Virus record (IMG/VR): IMGVR_UViG_3300030098_003093
Location: 1 to 52,674 of that record
Reading direction: 5' to 3' (one strand)
From: a virus
DNA: 52,674 nucleotides
The notes under the pieces are model-generated. The model was not told the DNA's origin, did not search any database, and saw only the letters and a program-made list of their open reading frames with translations. Shown here piece by piece: positions 28,246-36,306 of this stretch; the stretch's first letter is position 1; every line of letters begins with the position of its first letter. Position numbers and translations under genes: made by a program.

Positions 28246-28397
28246 TACTTTTTGTGTTTTTTCTGAATAGGGAAGCTAGCAAATAAGCTTGCCCCTGTGT
28301 GAGCAACAAACTTACCGCTATGCTTCATAAGCTTAACTGTCTTTCCTTTTTTCATCCAATGATAACCCGCTGGAGCCTTTACTCTTTTATTAGACAT
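28245..28397 (-). CDS. 50-residue basic protein
   Basis: MSNKRVKAPAGYHWMKKGKT, then KLMKHSGKFVAHTGASLFASF and a Lys-rich end. The APAGYHWMKKG start resembles small phage proteins found next to the previous family. Linked by TAATG to the neighbours on both sides. Confidence 0.5.
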   Translation of the reverse strand: MSNKRVKAPAGYHWMKKGKTVKLMKHSGKFVAHTGASLFASFPIQKKHKK

Positions 28398-28459
28398 TAT
28401 CTTAAATTTCCTTTAGGTTTTACTTTTACGTTTTTCTTTTTACCGCAACCGCACCCCAT
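28397..28459 (-). CDS. 20-residue Cys/Lys micropeptide
   Basis: MGCGCGKKKNVKVKPKGNLR: CGCG then basic residues. Short, but its ATG overlaps the upstream stop (CTAATG) and its stop overlaps the next start (ATAATG), which supports translation. Confidence 0.4.
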   Translation of the reverse strand: MGCGCGKKKNVKVKPKGNLR

Positions 28460-28530
28460 TAGTAAGACATTTTTTTTCTTCCTTTTTTCTTAACAGCTCC
28501 TCCTTTTCTTCTCATTCCTTTTTTAGGCAT
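28459..28530 (-). CDS. 23-residue basic micropeptide
   Basis: Starts MPKKGMRRKGGAVKKKG and ends MSY; almost half Lys/Arg. First gene of the leftward chain from the promoter at 28571-28602. Similar tiny Lys/Gly-rich peptides are frequent in marine phages. Confidence 0.45.
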   Translation of the reverse strand: MPKKGMRRKGGAVKKKGRKKMSY

Positions 28531-28570
28531 AATATTTTATTTTAGGTTAATAAATAATTTTAATAATATA

Positions 28571-28602
28571 CAAATATAATAAATTTTTTATTAACAACAC
28601 AA
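28571..28602 (-). promoter_or_regulatory. Leftward Bacteroidota-type promoter
   Basis: Minus strand TATATTTG-type box (28571-28578, CAAATATA on plus), with TTG options at 28595-28597 (16 nt) or 28600-28602 (21 nt). A TTATTAACA box (28588-28596) overlaps. It is divergent from the rightward promoter at 28623-28630. Confidence 0.6.
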
Positions 28603-28622
28603 TTTAAATCAACTTTTATTAC

Positions 28623-28630
28623 TATATTTG
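28623..28630 (+). promoter_or_regulatory. Rightward TATATTTG promoter element
   Basis: TATATTTG, 22 nt before the ATG at 28653; the -33 TTG is not clear. Drives the GroES-like operon. Confidence 0.5.
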
Positions 28631-28652
28631 TTTATAATTTAATTAAAAAAAC

Positions 28653-28898
28653 ATGGACAATAAAGACAAAAAAGAGCCTGGAATAATAAAAAAAAGCTTT
28701 AGTTTAGGAAAGGCTTTATTTAGATATGCAAAAGAAGGGTTCCCAAATGTTTCTCAAGAAGTTTATGAGCAAAGAATGATGCTTTGTAATAGTTGTGAGT
28801 TGCTAGACAAACAGTCTGCATCGTGTAAATCTTGTGGTTGCGTTGTAGAGTATAAAGGCAGAATGGAAACAGAGTCTTGTCCAGAAAAAAAATGGTAA
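28653..28898 (+). CDS. Zinc-ribbon protein
   Basis: 81 residues: a basic helical N-terminus (IIKKSFSLGKALFRYAKEG), then CNSCELLDKQSASCKSCGCVVEYK and CPEKKW: two CxxC knuckles plus further Cys, a zinc-binding ribbon as in phage proteins annotated DUF6171-like. Function unknown. First gene of the rightward small operon. Confidence 0.55.
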   Translation: MDNKDKKEPGIIKKSFSLGKALFRYAKEGFPNVSQEVYEQRMMLCNSCELLDKQSASCKSCGCVVEYKGRMETESCPEKKW

Positions 28899-28899
28899 A

Positions 28900-29166
28900 A
28901 TGAATCAACAAGGATTAATAAGAAAAATAATAGTTACAGCAGGAGATAGAGATATTACGTATGTAAAAGGTCAAACTATTGCTGGAGGAGCTATAAAAAT
29001 AGTAGACATAACATTTGATGGAATGTACGCAGAAGCTTTTGGAGAGGGTAGATATAATATCTACGTCATACCAAACAATGAAAAGTTCGTTAGATTATGG
29101 AAATCTATCCCTTCCAATAAGTGCGTACCAGAATATGAATTAGAACTAGAAGAACTTAAAAAATGA
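28900..29166 (+). CDS. Hypothetical beta-rich protein
   Basis: 88 residues: LIRKIIVTAGDRDITYVKGQTIAGGAIKIVDITFDGMYAEAFGEGRYNIYVIP reads as a small beta-barrel, ending in an acidic helix. Overlaps the GroES-like gene by four bases. No family recognised. Confidence 0.45.
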   Translation: MNQQGLIRKIIVTAGDRDITYVKGQTIAGGAIKIVDITFDGMYAEAFGEGRYNIYVIPNNEKFVRLWKSIPSNKCVPEYELELEELKK

Positions 29167-29744
29167 AAATAAACCCTTTAGGAGACTTTGTATATATTAA
29201 ACTAGAAAAAGAAGAAGAAAATACTCATACTTTAGATGATGGCAAAGTTATATGGCTAGACACTTCTTATGATAGATATGTTAACGCTAGACAATTTGGA
29301 ACCGTAGAGCTTGTTTCTATAAACATAAAAAAACGAGTAGAAGATAACTTAACTTTAAAAAAGGGAGATAAAGTATATTTCCATCACCATGTTATTGATG
29401 AAAGGATGGCTAGTGAATTTGGTGGAGATAATATATACAAAGCTCATTATGACCAAATATACTGCTACGTTAGAGATGGCAAAATAACAATGCTTCAAGA
29501 TTATGTTTTTGTGGAGCCTATAGAGTTAGAAGATAAAATAGGTAAAATACATATACAATCTAAAGAATCCACTAAAAGAGGTAAGGTTAAATTCTGTAAT
29601 CAATTCTCAAAAGATGATGGGTTTAAAAATGGAGATGAAATATTATTTATTAAAAACGCTAATTATGATATGATAATAGAAGGAGAGAGATTATTCAGAA
29701 TGAATAACAACGAAATATTAGCTAAGACAGAAGGGTTAGAATGA
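29163..29744 (+). CDS. GroES-like co-chaperonin with two GroES-type halves
   Basis: 193 residues. PLGDFVYIKLEKEE at the start and MLQDYVFVEPIELEDKIGKI at about 103-122 look like two GroES beta-barrel starts (normal GroES: PLxDRVLVxPxE). The first half continues FGTVELVSI, LKKGDKVYFHHHV and KAHYDQIYCYV; the second has RGKVKF, FKNGDEILFIKN and GERLFRMNNNEIL. It would pair with host GroEL to fold capsid or other phage proteins, like T4 gp31. The length of two domains is unusual for a single GroES. Confidence 0.7.
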   Translation: MKINPLGDFVYIKLEKEEENTHTLDDGKVIWLDTSYDRYVNARQFGTVELVSINIKKRVEDNLTLKKGDKVYFHHHVIDERMASEFGGDNIYKAHYDQIYCYVRDGKITMLQDYVFVEPIELEDKIGKIHIQSKESTKRGKVKFCNQFSKDDGFKNGDEILFIKNANYDMIIEGERLFRMNNNEILAKTEGLE

Positions 29745-30049
29745 TAGAAGAAGAAAAAAGCGAAATACAATTATATGTAGAAGGAACTTTACAGGAGCTA
29801 TTAAGCGCTGCTAAAGATGGTATCGCTACTTTAATAGCAGATGTAAGAAGACCTATAGCAGACGATGTAGCAGACGAAAGACGTAAATCAGCATTAGAGT
29901 CTAAAAAGAAAGCATTTATGGATGCTCAAGAAATGTTAGCAGCATTAGTAACATTAGAAAATAAAATAAAAGGACAAAAGGAAGAAGAAGAAGTCTTAGA
30001 CAATAACTTTAAAGGAGGATTCTCCGAAAAATACGCAAGAAAAAAATGA
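29741..30049 (+). CDS. Helical hypothetical protein
   Basis: 102 residues, nearly all helical, with LYVEGTLQELLSAAKDGIATLIADVRRPIADDVADERRKSALESKKKAFMDAQEML. Possibly a small scaffold-like or adaptor protein. Overlaps both neighbours by four bases (ATGA). Confidence 0.45.
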   Translation: MIEEEKSEIQLYVEGTLQELLSAAKDGIATLIADVRRPIADDVADERRKSALESKKKAFMDAQEMLAALVTLENKIKGQKEEEEVLDNNFKGGFSEKYARKK

Positions 30050-30318
30050 TAGAAGAAATAGCTCAAATGCAAAAAGAAGAAAGAATAATATATAACTCAA
30101 TGTTTTATTCTTATATGGTTTTAACAAAACAGGCTACTGTAAAAGAACTGTTTGAGTCAAGTAAAGATTTTGGATTATTATTCCACCCAGAAGATTTGGA
30201 ACACTTAAAAGGTCAAGAAGCCACAGACATAATAGACTGCCTTATAGATTTCTTTATAGAGATAGAGGAATACGAAAAGTGTCAAGACTTAGTTGATATA
30301 AAAGAATTATATAAATAA
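30046..30318 (+). CDS. Hypothetical helical protein
   Basis: 90 residues, acidic, helical: EEIAQMQKEERIIYNSMFYSYMVLTKQATVKELFESSKDFGLLFHPEDLEHLKG. No family recognised. Last gene before the bidirectional terminator. Confidence 0.45.
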   Translation: MIEEIAQMQKEERIIYNSMFYSYMVLTKQATVKELFESSKDFGLLFHPEDLEHLKGQEATDIIDCLIDFFIEIEEYEKCQDLVDIKELYK

Positions 30319-30323
30319 AAAAA

Positions 30324-30344
30324 GGGGCATAAAGCCCCTTTTTT
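30324..30344. terminator. Bidirectional intrinsic terminator
   Basis: GGGGC-ataaa-GCCCC stem flanked by A-run on the left and T-run on the right, between convergent genes ending at 30318 and 30362. It serves both strands. Confidence 0.9.
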
Positions 30345-30361
30345 ATTGTAAAGAACTAATA

Positions 30362-30724
30362 TTATCCTTTAGTAAAGTAAGCGTACTCTAATACACAAGC
30401 AGCTGTATTAGCTTGAAATTCTAAACCTGTACTTGGAGCTAAAGGTAAAAATGCAAATTCTCCTGGAGATAGTCTAGCAAAAGCTGTTGCTGCATCCGTT
30501 CTTACATCAATATAATTAGTTGTATCTATATTTTTTAAATACACATAATTAATTGCAGATATTGAACTAGCTATAAGTGTTGTTACACCACTGTGAGATA
30601 TAGAAGCTCTTGCTATATTTACAGCAGGATTTGTTGTTGTTAAAGTATCTGTTACCGTAATACTTAAAGAATCAGCAGTAGCATCTGTGCTTGTCAATGT
30701 TAATGTTGGTGTTAATGTTGCCAT
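30362..30724 (-). CDS. Beta-rich putative virion protein
   Basis: 120 residues, rich in Thr/Ser/Ala: LTSTDATADSLSITVTDTLTTTNPAVNIARASISHSGVTTLIASSISAINYVYLKNID, all strand-like, ending with a Phe/Tyr-rich stretch. Probably a head decoration or fibre tip. It follows the 360-residue gene in one leftward transcript. Confidence 0.5.
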   Translation of the reverse strand: MATLTPTLTLTSTDATADSLSITVTDTLTTTNPAVNIARASISHSGVTTLIASSISAINYVYLKNIDTTNYIDVRTDAATAFARLSPGEFAFLPLAPSTGLEFQANTAACVLEYAYFTKG

Positions 30725-30749
30725 TTTAATTTATTTTTTTAAGTTAATA

Positions 30750-31832
30750 TTACGTTGTTAATGCTGATTCAGTTCTAGTTAAAGCTGTAGCAACTGTTTC
30801 ATCTAAAGCTAAAGTGTCATAACCATGTTTACCAGTTCCTTTCATTATGATTTGACATTTGTCTGTACCTAAAGCTGTTCCGTCAGCTGACAATTCACCA
30901 GCAACTGAGTCACGACCAGAAACAATATTCTTAAGTCTAAGTATTCCAGAAACAGAAGTGTCAGGAAAAGCAACTATTCTTGAGTTTACTGTTAATGTTG
31001 CAAAGTCAGCAAGTCCAGTTTTACCTCCTAAATGATTAGTAAAAGAAGTCATTAACCCGTCTAACGAAGTTTCTATATCTAATATGTCTACATGAGGAGA
31101 ATTTACGCCTGCACAATTATTATTAGATTTGTCATACCAAGTAGCCCAGTCATCTGCAGAAGCTATGCTTCCTGAAACAGGAACTGCTAATCCTTCATAA
31201 GCCATAATAACTCTATCAAGATTAATCATTAAGTTATTTTCTAAAATTGTGTCAGCATCATAAGCTACACCATTTAATGTGTTAACCTCAACTACTCTTA
31301 ATTGTCCAGATTCAGCAGACACACCTAAACCTCCATCTGCTACATTTACACAAGGCTCTACTGTTCTGATTTCAATAGGTCTTCCTCCACCCATTGTGTC
31401 AGCATAAAGAAGTTTACCTTGCACTCTATATACAGGTAACTCTAGTCCAGTCGCACCAGTTGTAATGTCTTGTTTAGTGTTAGCATCATAATCAGTTTCA
31501 CTTCCATGTAAAAATACATTATCAGCACCAGTTATTTTTTGTCTGAAAATTTTACCAGGAGTATAGTCAGAAGAAGCTATATCAAAGTTTCCTACTGAAT
31601 CTCCTACATCCCCAACACGAATATACTCTCCTGTTGTAAGACCGTGAGCTGTAATAGTCAAAGCATCAGTTGCCGCAGTAGCGACAGTAGCATTAATTCC
31701 TAATGCTGTTTCTACATTAGTACCATAGATAATATGCTCGGTACTAAGCATCATTGTTTTTGCGTCAGCAGCAGTCGTACCGAACTCTTCGTTTCCGTAC
31801 TTTAACACGCTTACGCTAATTAAGTTTGCCAT
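30750..31832 (-). CDS. Beta-rich putative head fibre/decoration protein
   Basis: 360 residues, strongly beta, with LTITAHGLTTGEYIRVGDVGD, IFRQKITGADNVFLHGSE and IEIRTVEPCVNVADGGLGVS; the C-terminal half is more helical (DHVDILDIETSLDGLMTSFTNHL-like segments). Low charge and high Thr/Ala fit a virion surface protein. It is transcribed leftward from a promoter symmetric with that of terminase, although it most likely belongs to the virion. Confidence 0.5.
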   Translation of the reverse strand: MANLISVSVLKYGNEEFGTTAADAKTMMLSTEHIIYGTNVETALGINATVATAATDALTITAHGLTTGEYIRVGDVGDSVGNFDIASSDYTPGKIFRQKITGADNVFLHGSETDYDANTKQDITTGATGLELPVYRVQGKLLYADTMGGGRPIEIRTVEPCVNVADGGLGVSAESGQLRVVEVNTLNGVAYDADTILENNLMINLDRVIMAYEGLAVPVSGSIASADDWATWYDKSNNNCAGVNSPHVDILDIETSLDGLMTSFTNHLGGKTGLADFATLTVNSRIVAFPDTSVSGILRLKNIVSGRDSVAGELSADGTALGTDKCQIIMKGTGKHGYDTLALDETVATALTRTESALTT

Positions 31833-31870
31833 TTTTTTAATTTTTTATTATTAATAGATTGATTGTAATG

Positions 31871-31900
31871 CAAATATAGTTAAATCATTTGATATATCAA
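31871..31900 (-). promoter_or_regulatory. Leftward arm of a symmetric divergent promoter
   Basis: Minus strand TTG (31898-31900), 19 nt, TATATTTG (31871-31878). Shares the perfect palindrome TTTGATATATCAAA (31888-31901) with the rightward arm. Leader of about 35 nt to the ATG at 31832. Confidence 0.7.
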
Positions 31901-31918
31901 AATTTTTTGTTATATTTG
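31889..31918 (+). promoter_or_regulatory. Rightward arm of a symmetric divergent promoter
   Basis: TTG (31889-31891), 19 nt, TATATTTG (31911-31918). Both arms are symmetric around the same axis as the palindrome. The terminase ATG begins only four bases after the -7 box, so the transcript would be leaderless or nearly so. Confidence 0.7.
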
Positions 31919-31922
31919 TATC

Positions 31923-33956
31923 ATGTCAAGTAAAGAAATTTATGGAATACCAGTTAATATTCCAAAGAAACCTTCTAAGCGTTTTATTTTAGGAAATGAC
32001 AAGCCTAAGAAAAAACAAAAATGGGAAAGAACAGAGCTTCCAGACAACTGGGAAATATTACCAGAGTCTAAAAGAGCTAAGTTTATAGAGCAAGAGTTTA
32101 AAAGAAGAACTGAAGGGGTTTGGTTTATGAACAATGGTAGGGCAACATATATAACAGGTTTGCATTATTATTATTTAAACTGGTGTAAAATAGATATAGG
32201 GTATCCAGATTACTGGGATAGAGACAGAAGGTTTTTTCTTATATGGGACGGAGTAAGAAGTAATCCAGATTGTTACGGATTAATAATGCCAAAACATAGA
32301 AGGCAAGGAGCCTCTTGGAAAGCTGCTGCAATTGTTATGCATGATATAACTCTATCTTACAATTCCAATGGTGGGATTATGAGTAAAACGGGTTCTGATG
32401 CTAAAAAGCTCTTTGACAAGGTTGTGTTTATGTTTAGAAAGTTACCAGATTTTTTTCAACCTATTATTGAGGGAACCGATTCTCCTAAAACAGTGCTTTC
32501 ATTTAAAAAGCCTGGAGAAAAGATTACTAAGAATAATGTTAAGGTTAAAAAATCTGAAGCTCTAGATAGTCAGATAGATTGGAGGAATACTAAAAACAAC
32601 TCTTATGATGGAGAAAAACTTAAGACGTTTGTTTCCGATGAGGGGGGTAAGTGGTTAGAAGCTGATGTTTCTAAAAATTGGCAAATTGTAAAGCCAGCTC
32701 TTTCAGAAGGGATAAGAATTATAGGTAAAGCTTTTTTACCATCTACAGTTAACGAAATGGAATCTGGGGGTAAGGCTTTTAAAGATATATGGGATGACTC
32801 TAATCAAGAAGAAATTGTTCCTGGAATAAATAGAACTAAATCTGGTTTATACAGATATTTTACTCCAGCTTATGATGGCTTTGAAGGGTTTATAGATGAG
32901 TATGGAAATAGTGTTATAGAAAACCCTAAAAAGATAACTTATGACAAATATGGAGAAAAGATTAATATTGGAAGTAAGGAGTATCTAGAGGGAATTAGAA
33001 ATAGTTTTAAAAACGATACTAATAAATTAGCGGAATACAAAAGACAATTCCCTTTTACCCCAGAAGAAGCTTTTAGGGTAAGTACTGATGATTGTTTGTT
33101 TGATTCAGAAAGAATATATCAACAAATAGATTATATTGAAGGGATGGGTAATAATATGATTGTAAAAGGTAATTTCATATGGAAAAATGCTGAAAAAGAC
33201 AGTGAAGTAATATGGATACCTGATAGAAAAGGAAAATGGAAAACAGTATGGATGCCGGATGCTGAAGATATGAATGCTAAAGTGGTAAAAAGAAATGGCG
33301 TTTTCCCAGGAAACGAATTACATTTAGTTTCTGGATGTGACCCTTTTGACCATGATATAACAACAGATGGAAGAAGGTCTGATGCGGCTTCTTATGTGTT
33401 TAGAAAATTAAATGTTCATGACCAAAACAATTCAAATATGTTTGTGTCAGAATATATACATAGGCCTCCAAAAGCAGAAATGTTTTTTGAAGACATGTTA
33501 AAACAATGTGTTTTTTTTGGATGTCCAATATTAGTAGAGAATAATAAAATAGGATTAATACAATATTTTAAAAGAAGAGGATACGAAAAATACTTAATGG
33601 CAAGACCGGAATCTACACATACAAAGTTTAGTTTAAAACAAAAAGAGGTTGGTATACCAGCAACTGGTTCGGCTGTTGCTAATGCTATTGTAGACTCTAT
33701 ACAAGCGTATATATATGATTATGTGGGAGTTAACGAAGAAGAGGATGAAATAGGAAGAGTCTTTTTTATAAATTTATTAAAAGACTGGCTTGAATTTGAT
33801 ATAAATGATAGAACTAAATTTGACGCTACTATGGCATCAGGTATAACTTTATTAGCTTCACAGAAAAAAATTAAACCAAAAACAGAAATAAAACAAACAC
33901 AATCTTTTGTGAGAAAATATAGCAACACAGGAGTAATGTCTAAATTAATAAAATAA
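31923..33956 (+). CDS. terL: Terminase large subunit
   Basis: 677 residues with an ATPase-nuclease plan. The ATPase contains MPKHRRQGASWKAA (Walker A-like, about 122-135) and later acidic segments; the nuclease domain begins near D473 (LVSGCDPFDHDITTDGRRSDAAS) with further conserved ILVENNKIG and DSIQAYIYDY. It powers DNA packaging at the portal and cuts the concatemer. The layout resembles terminases of crAss-like and related Bacteroidota phages. No small terminase is evident beside it. Confidence 0.9.
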   Translation: MSSKEIYGIPVNIPKKPSKRFILGNDKPKKKQKWERTELPDNWEILPESKRAKFIEQEFKRRTEGVWFMNNGRATYITGLHYYYLNWCKIDIGYPDYWDRDRRFFLIWDGVRSNPDCYGLIMPKHRRQGASWKAAAIVMHDITLSYNSNGGIMSKTGSDAKKLFDKVVFMFRKLPDFFQPIIEGTDSPKTVLSFKKPGEKITKNNVKVKKSEALDSQIDWRNTKNNSYDGEKLKTFVSDEGGKWLEADVSKNWQIVKPALSEGIRIIGKAFLPSTVNEMESGGKAFKDIWDDSNQEEIVPGINRTKSGLYRYFTPAYDGFEGFIDEYGNSVIENPKKITYDKYGEKINIGSKEYLEGIRNSFKNDTNKLAEYKRQFPFTPEEAFRVSTDDCLFDSERIYQQIDYIEGMGNNMIVKGNFIWKNAEKDSEVIWIPDRKGKWKTVWMPDAEDMNAKVVKRNGVFPGNELHLVSGCDPFDHDITTDGRRSDAASYVFRKLNVHDQNNSNMFVSEYIHRPPKAEMFFEDMLKQCVFFGCPILVENNKIGLIQYFKRRGYEKYLMARPESTHTKFSLKQKEVGIPATGSAVANAIVDSIQAYIYDYVGVNEEEDEIGRVFFINLLKDWLEFDINDRTKFDATMASGITLLASQKKIKPKTEIKQTQSFVRKYSNTGVMSKLIK

Positions 33957-33957
33957 A

Positions 33958-36243
33958 ATGAAAAGAAAAAATCTTTATGGGTTTCCCAATCCATTTGCTT
34001 CCCGAGAAGAGAAGTTACAAAAAGAATATGGGCTTCAATACTTCAGACAAATTTATAGAGAATGGGAGGATGAAGGCTCTGGTATAAGTTTAATGTCTAC
34101 AAGAAATCAAAGGTATAGAAAATATAGAGAGTACGCTGAAGGAATGCAATCTGTAGACCAATATAAAGAATTAGTTGGAGCAAACGGAGATAGTTCTTAC
34201 TTAAATTTAAACTGGGAAGTTGTTCCTATCATTCCTAAATTTGTAGATGTAATTTCAGGAGGCCTTATGAATCAAGACTACAAAATTAAATGTACAGCAA
34301 TTGACCCTTTTTCTGTAGATAAAAGAAATGAGGATAAATGGGAAATGGTAACAAAAATGGAGCTTAAAGATTTTATGGAAGAAATGTCTGGGTTAAGCGG
34401 GCTGCCTATGAATGAAGGGTTTAAAGATTTGCCAGAAACTTCAGAAGAACTAGACCTGTACATGCAATTAAATTACAAGCAAGCTACAGAAATAGCAATG
34501 GAAGAAGGTATAGAATTAACAATGTATCTTAATGATTGGGAAGAGGTAAAGAAAAGAATCATAAGAGATTTAATAGTTTTAAATATAGGAGTATGTAAAA
34601 CAGGTGTTGAAAACGGAAAAATAACAATACGTTATGTAGACCCTATAAATTTTGTATCTTCACATTCTTCTAGGCCAGATTTTAAAAACATGGAGTATGC
34701 TGGAGAGGTTATATATATAACTATACATGATTTAAAAAGAATGGCTGGAGACCAATTTAGCGAAGATGAATATCAAGAAATTGCACAATCAGTTTTAGGA
34801 AAGCATGGAAACCCTAAAAGTATTTCTACTACAACTGTAAATTATAATGGTTTTGAAACTACAGAATATGATACTTATAAAATAGCTGTATTAGATGGTG
34901 TGTTTAAATGCACAGATTCTACTAATTATGAAAAGAAGCAAAATAAATATGGGGGTTATTCTGTAAATAAAAAATCTTCTAATTATAAACCGCCTAAAAG
35001 CCCTAGGTATAAAAGAGAGCAAGTAAAGTCTTCTGTTGAAATGATATATAAAGGTAAATATATAGTTGGTACAGATTTCTTATTTGATTATGGTATTGCT
35101 GAAAATATTGTAAGACCTAAAAGTCATTTAGAAAAAGCTTTGATGCCTTTTTGTGTTTATGCTCCTAATATTATAAATATGAATAATAAAGGATTAGTGG
35201 AAAGAATGATTCCTTTTGCAGACCAAATACAATTGTCTCATTTAAAGATGCAACATCTTATTTCTAAAGTAAAACCAAAAGGTTCTGCTATTGAGTTAGG
35301 GGCTATAGAAAATGTAGGCAAAGGAGATGGTGGTACTTTTACACCTATAGAAGTTCAAGATATATATCAGCAAACTGGTAATTTATATTACAGAATTCAG
35401 CAAGATGACGGAACTCCTGGCAACTCTACCCCTATACAAGAACTAGGAGGAGGAATTGGAGGCGCTTTACAAGAGTTAATAGCAATCTATCAGTACAACT
35501 TACAGATGATTAGAGATGTAACTGGTATTAACGAAATTAGAGCTGCAGAACAACCAGACAAAGAATCTTTAGTAGGTGTTCAAAAAATGGCTTTATTAGC
35601 TTCCAATAATGCTACCAGATGGTTAAATCAAGCTTATTTAAATATTACACAAAATATGTGTAAAAGTATTGCTTTAAGAGTTCAAGATTTAGTTAACTAC
35701 TCAGGACCTTACAAAGGATATATTCAAGCTATTGGAGAGTTTAATATGAAAGCTATTGAGGTGACAAAAGATGTCACTTTGGCAGACTTTGGCATTATGA
35801 TTGAGCCTTTACCAGATGATGAGGAGAAGGCTATATTAGAACAAAACATACAAATGTCTTTGCAACAACAACAATTAAGATTAGAGGATGCTATTATGAT
35901 TAGAACAATTCCTAATGTTAAATTAGCAAATCAATTATTAGTTTTAAGAAGAAAAAAATACGCAACAGAACAACAAGAAATGGCAATGGCAAATGCTCAA
36001 GCAAATGCACAGCAACAACAAGCTTCTGTTGCAGCAAAAGCTCAAGCTGACGCTCAATTAAAACAAATGGAGGCTCAATCAGAAATGCAAAAAATGCAAG
36101 CCGAGTTTCAGATGAAAGAAGCGTTTGCAGAAGCAGAGCATAAAAGAAAACTTATTGAGTTAGAATATCAAGGAAGTATTAAATCTGACCATATTAAATT
36201 AGCAGAGGATGATTCTGACCTTGTAAGAACAAAAGTAAAATAA
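33958..36243 (+). CDS. Portal protein
   Basis: 761 residues; the position directly after terminase and the helical, Tyr-rich architecture fit a portal. Long charged helices at the start, a beta-rich middle with VIYITIHDLKRM and MIYKGKYIVGTDFLFDYG, then helices ALQELIAIYQYNLQMIRDVTGINEIR, and a Gln/Ala-rich coiled coil at the C-terminus, common in large portals of Bacteroidota phages. Twelve copies would form the vertex through which DNA passes. Confidence 0.8.
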   Translation: MKRKNLYGFPNPFASREEKLQKEYGLQYFRQIYREWEDEGSGISLMSTRNQRYRKYREYAEGMQSVDQYKELVGANGDSSYLNLNWEVVPIIPKFVDVISGGLMNQDYKIKCTAIDPFSVDKRNEDKWEMVTKMELKDFMEEMSGLSGLPMNEGFKDLPETSEELDLYMQLNYKQATEIAMEEGIELTMYLNDWEEVKKRIIRDLIVLNIGVCKTGVENGKITIRYVDPINFVSSHSSRPDFKNMEYAGEVIYITIHDLKRMAGDQFSEDEYQEIAQSVLGKHGNPKSISTTTVNYNGFETTEYDTYKIAVLDGVFKCTDSTNYEKKQNKYGGYSVNKKSSNYKPPKSPRYKREQVKSSVEMIYKGKYIVGTDFLFDYGIAENIVRPKSHLEKALMPFCVYAPNIINMNNKGLVERMIPFADQIQLSHLKMQHLISKVKPKGSAIELGAIENVGKGDGGTFTPIEVQDIYQQTGNLYYRIQQDDGTPGNSTPIQELGGGIGGALQELIAIYQYNLQMIRDVTGINEIRAAEQPDKESLVGVQKMALLASNNATRWLNQAYLNITQNMCKSIALRVQDLVNYSGPYKGYIQAIGEFNMKAIEVTKDVTLADFGIMIEPLPDDEEKAILEQNIQMSLQQQQLRLEDAIMIRTIPNVKLANQLLVLRRKKYATEQQEMAMANAQANAQQQQASVAAKAQADAQLKQMEAQSEMQKMQAEFQMKEAFAEAEHKRKLIELEYQGSIKSDHIKLAEDDSDLVRTKVK

Positions 36244-36266
36244 TAGGAATATTCAAAAACTTTTTG

Positions 36267-36274
36267 TATATTTG
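36267..36274 (+). promoter_or_regulatory. TATATTTG promoter element
   Basis: TATATTTG, 32 nt before the ATG at 36307, after a T-run. No clear -33 TTG. It would add transcription for scaffold and capsid genes. Confidence 0.45.
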
Positions 36275-36306
36275 CGTAAGTTAAATTTAAATTAAAGAAA
36301 AAAATT

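Noticed and set aside
11923-32000. Similar first codons of the phosphoesterase (12073) and terminase (31923) genes, both MSSKxxYG
   Set aside because: The similarity covers only about eight codons in AT-rich sequence, ends abruptly and has no extension upstream; probably chance.
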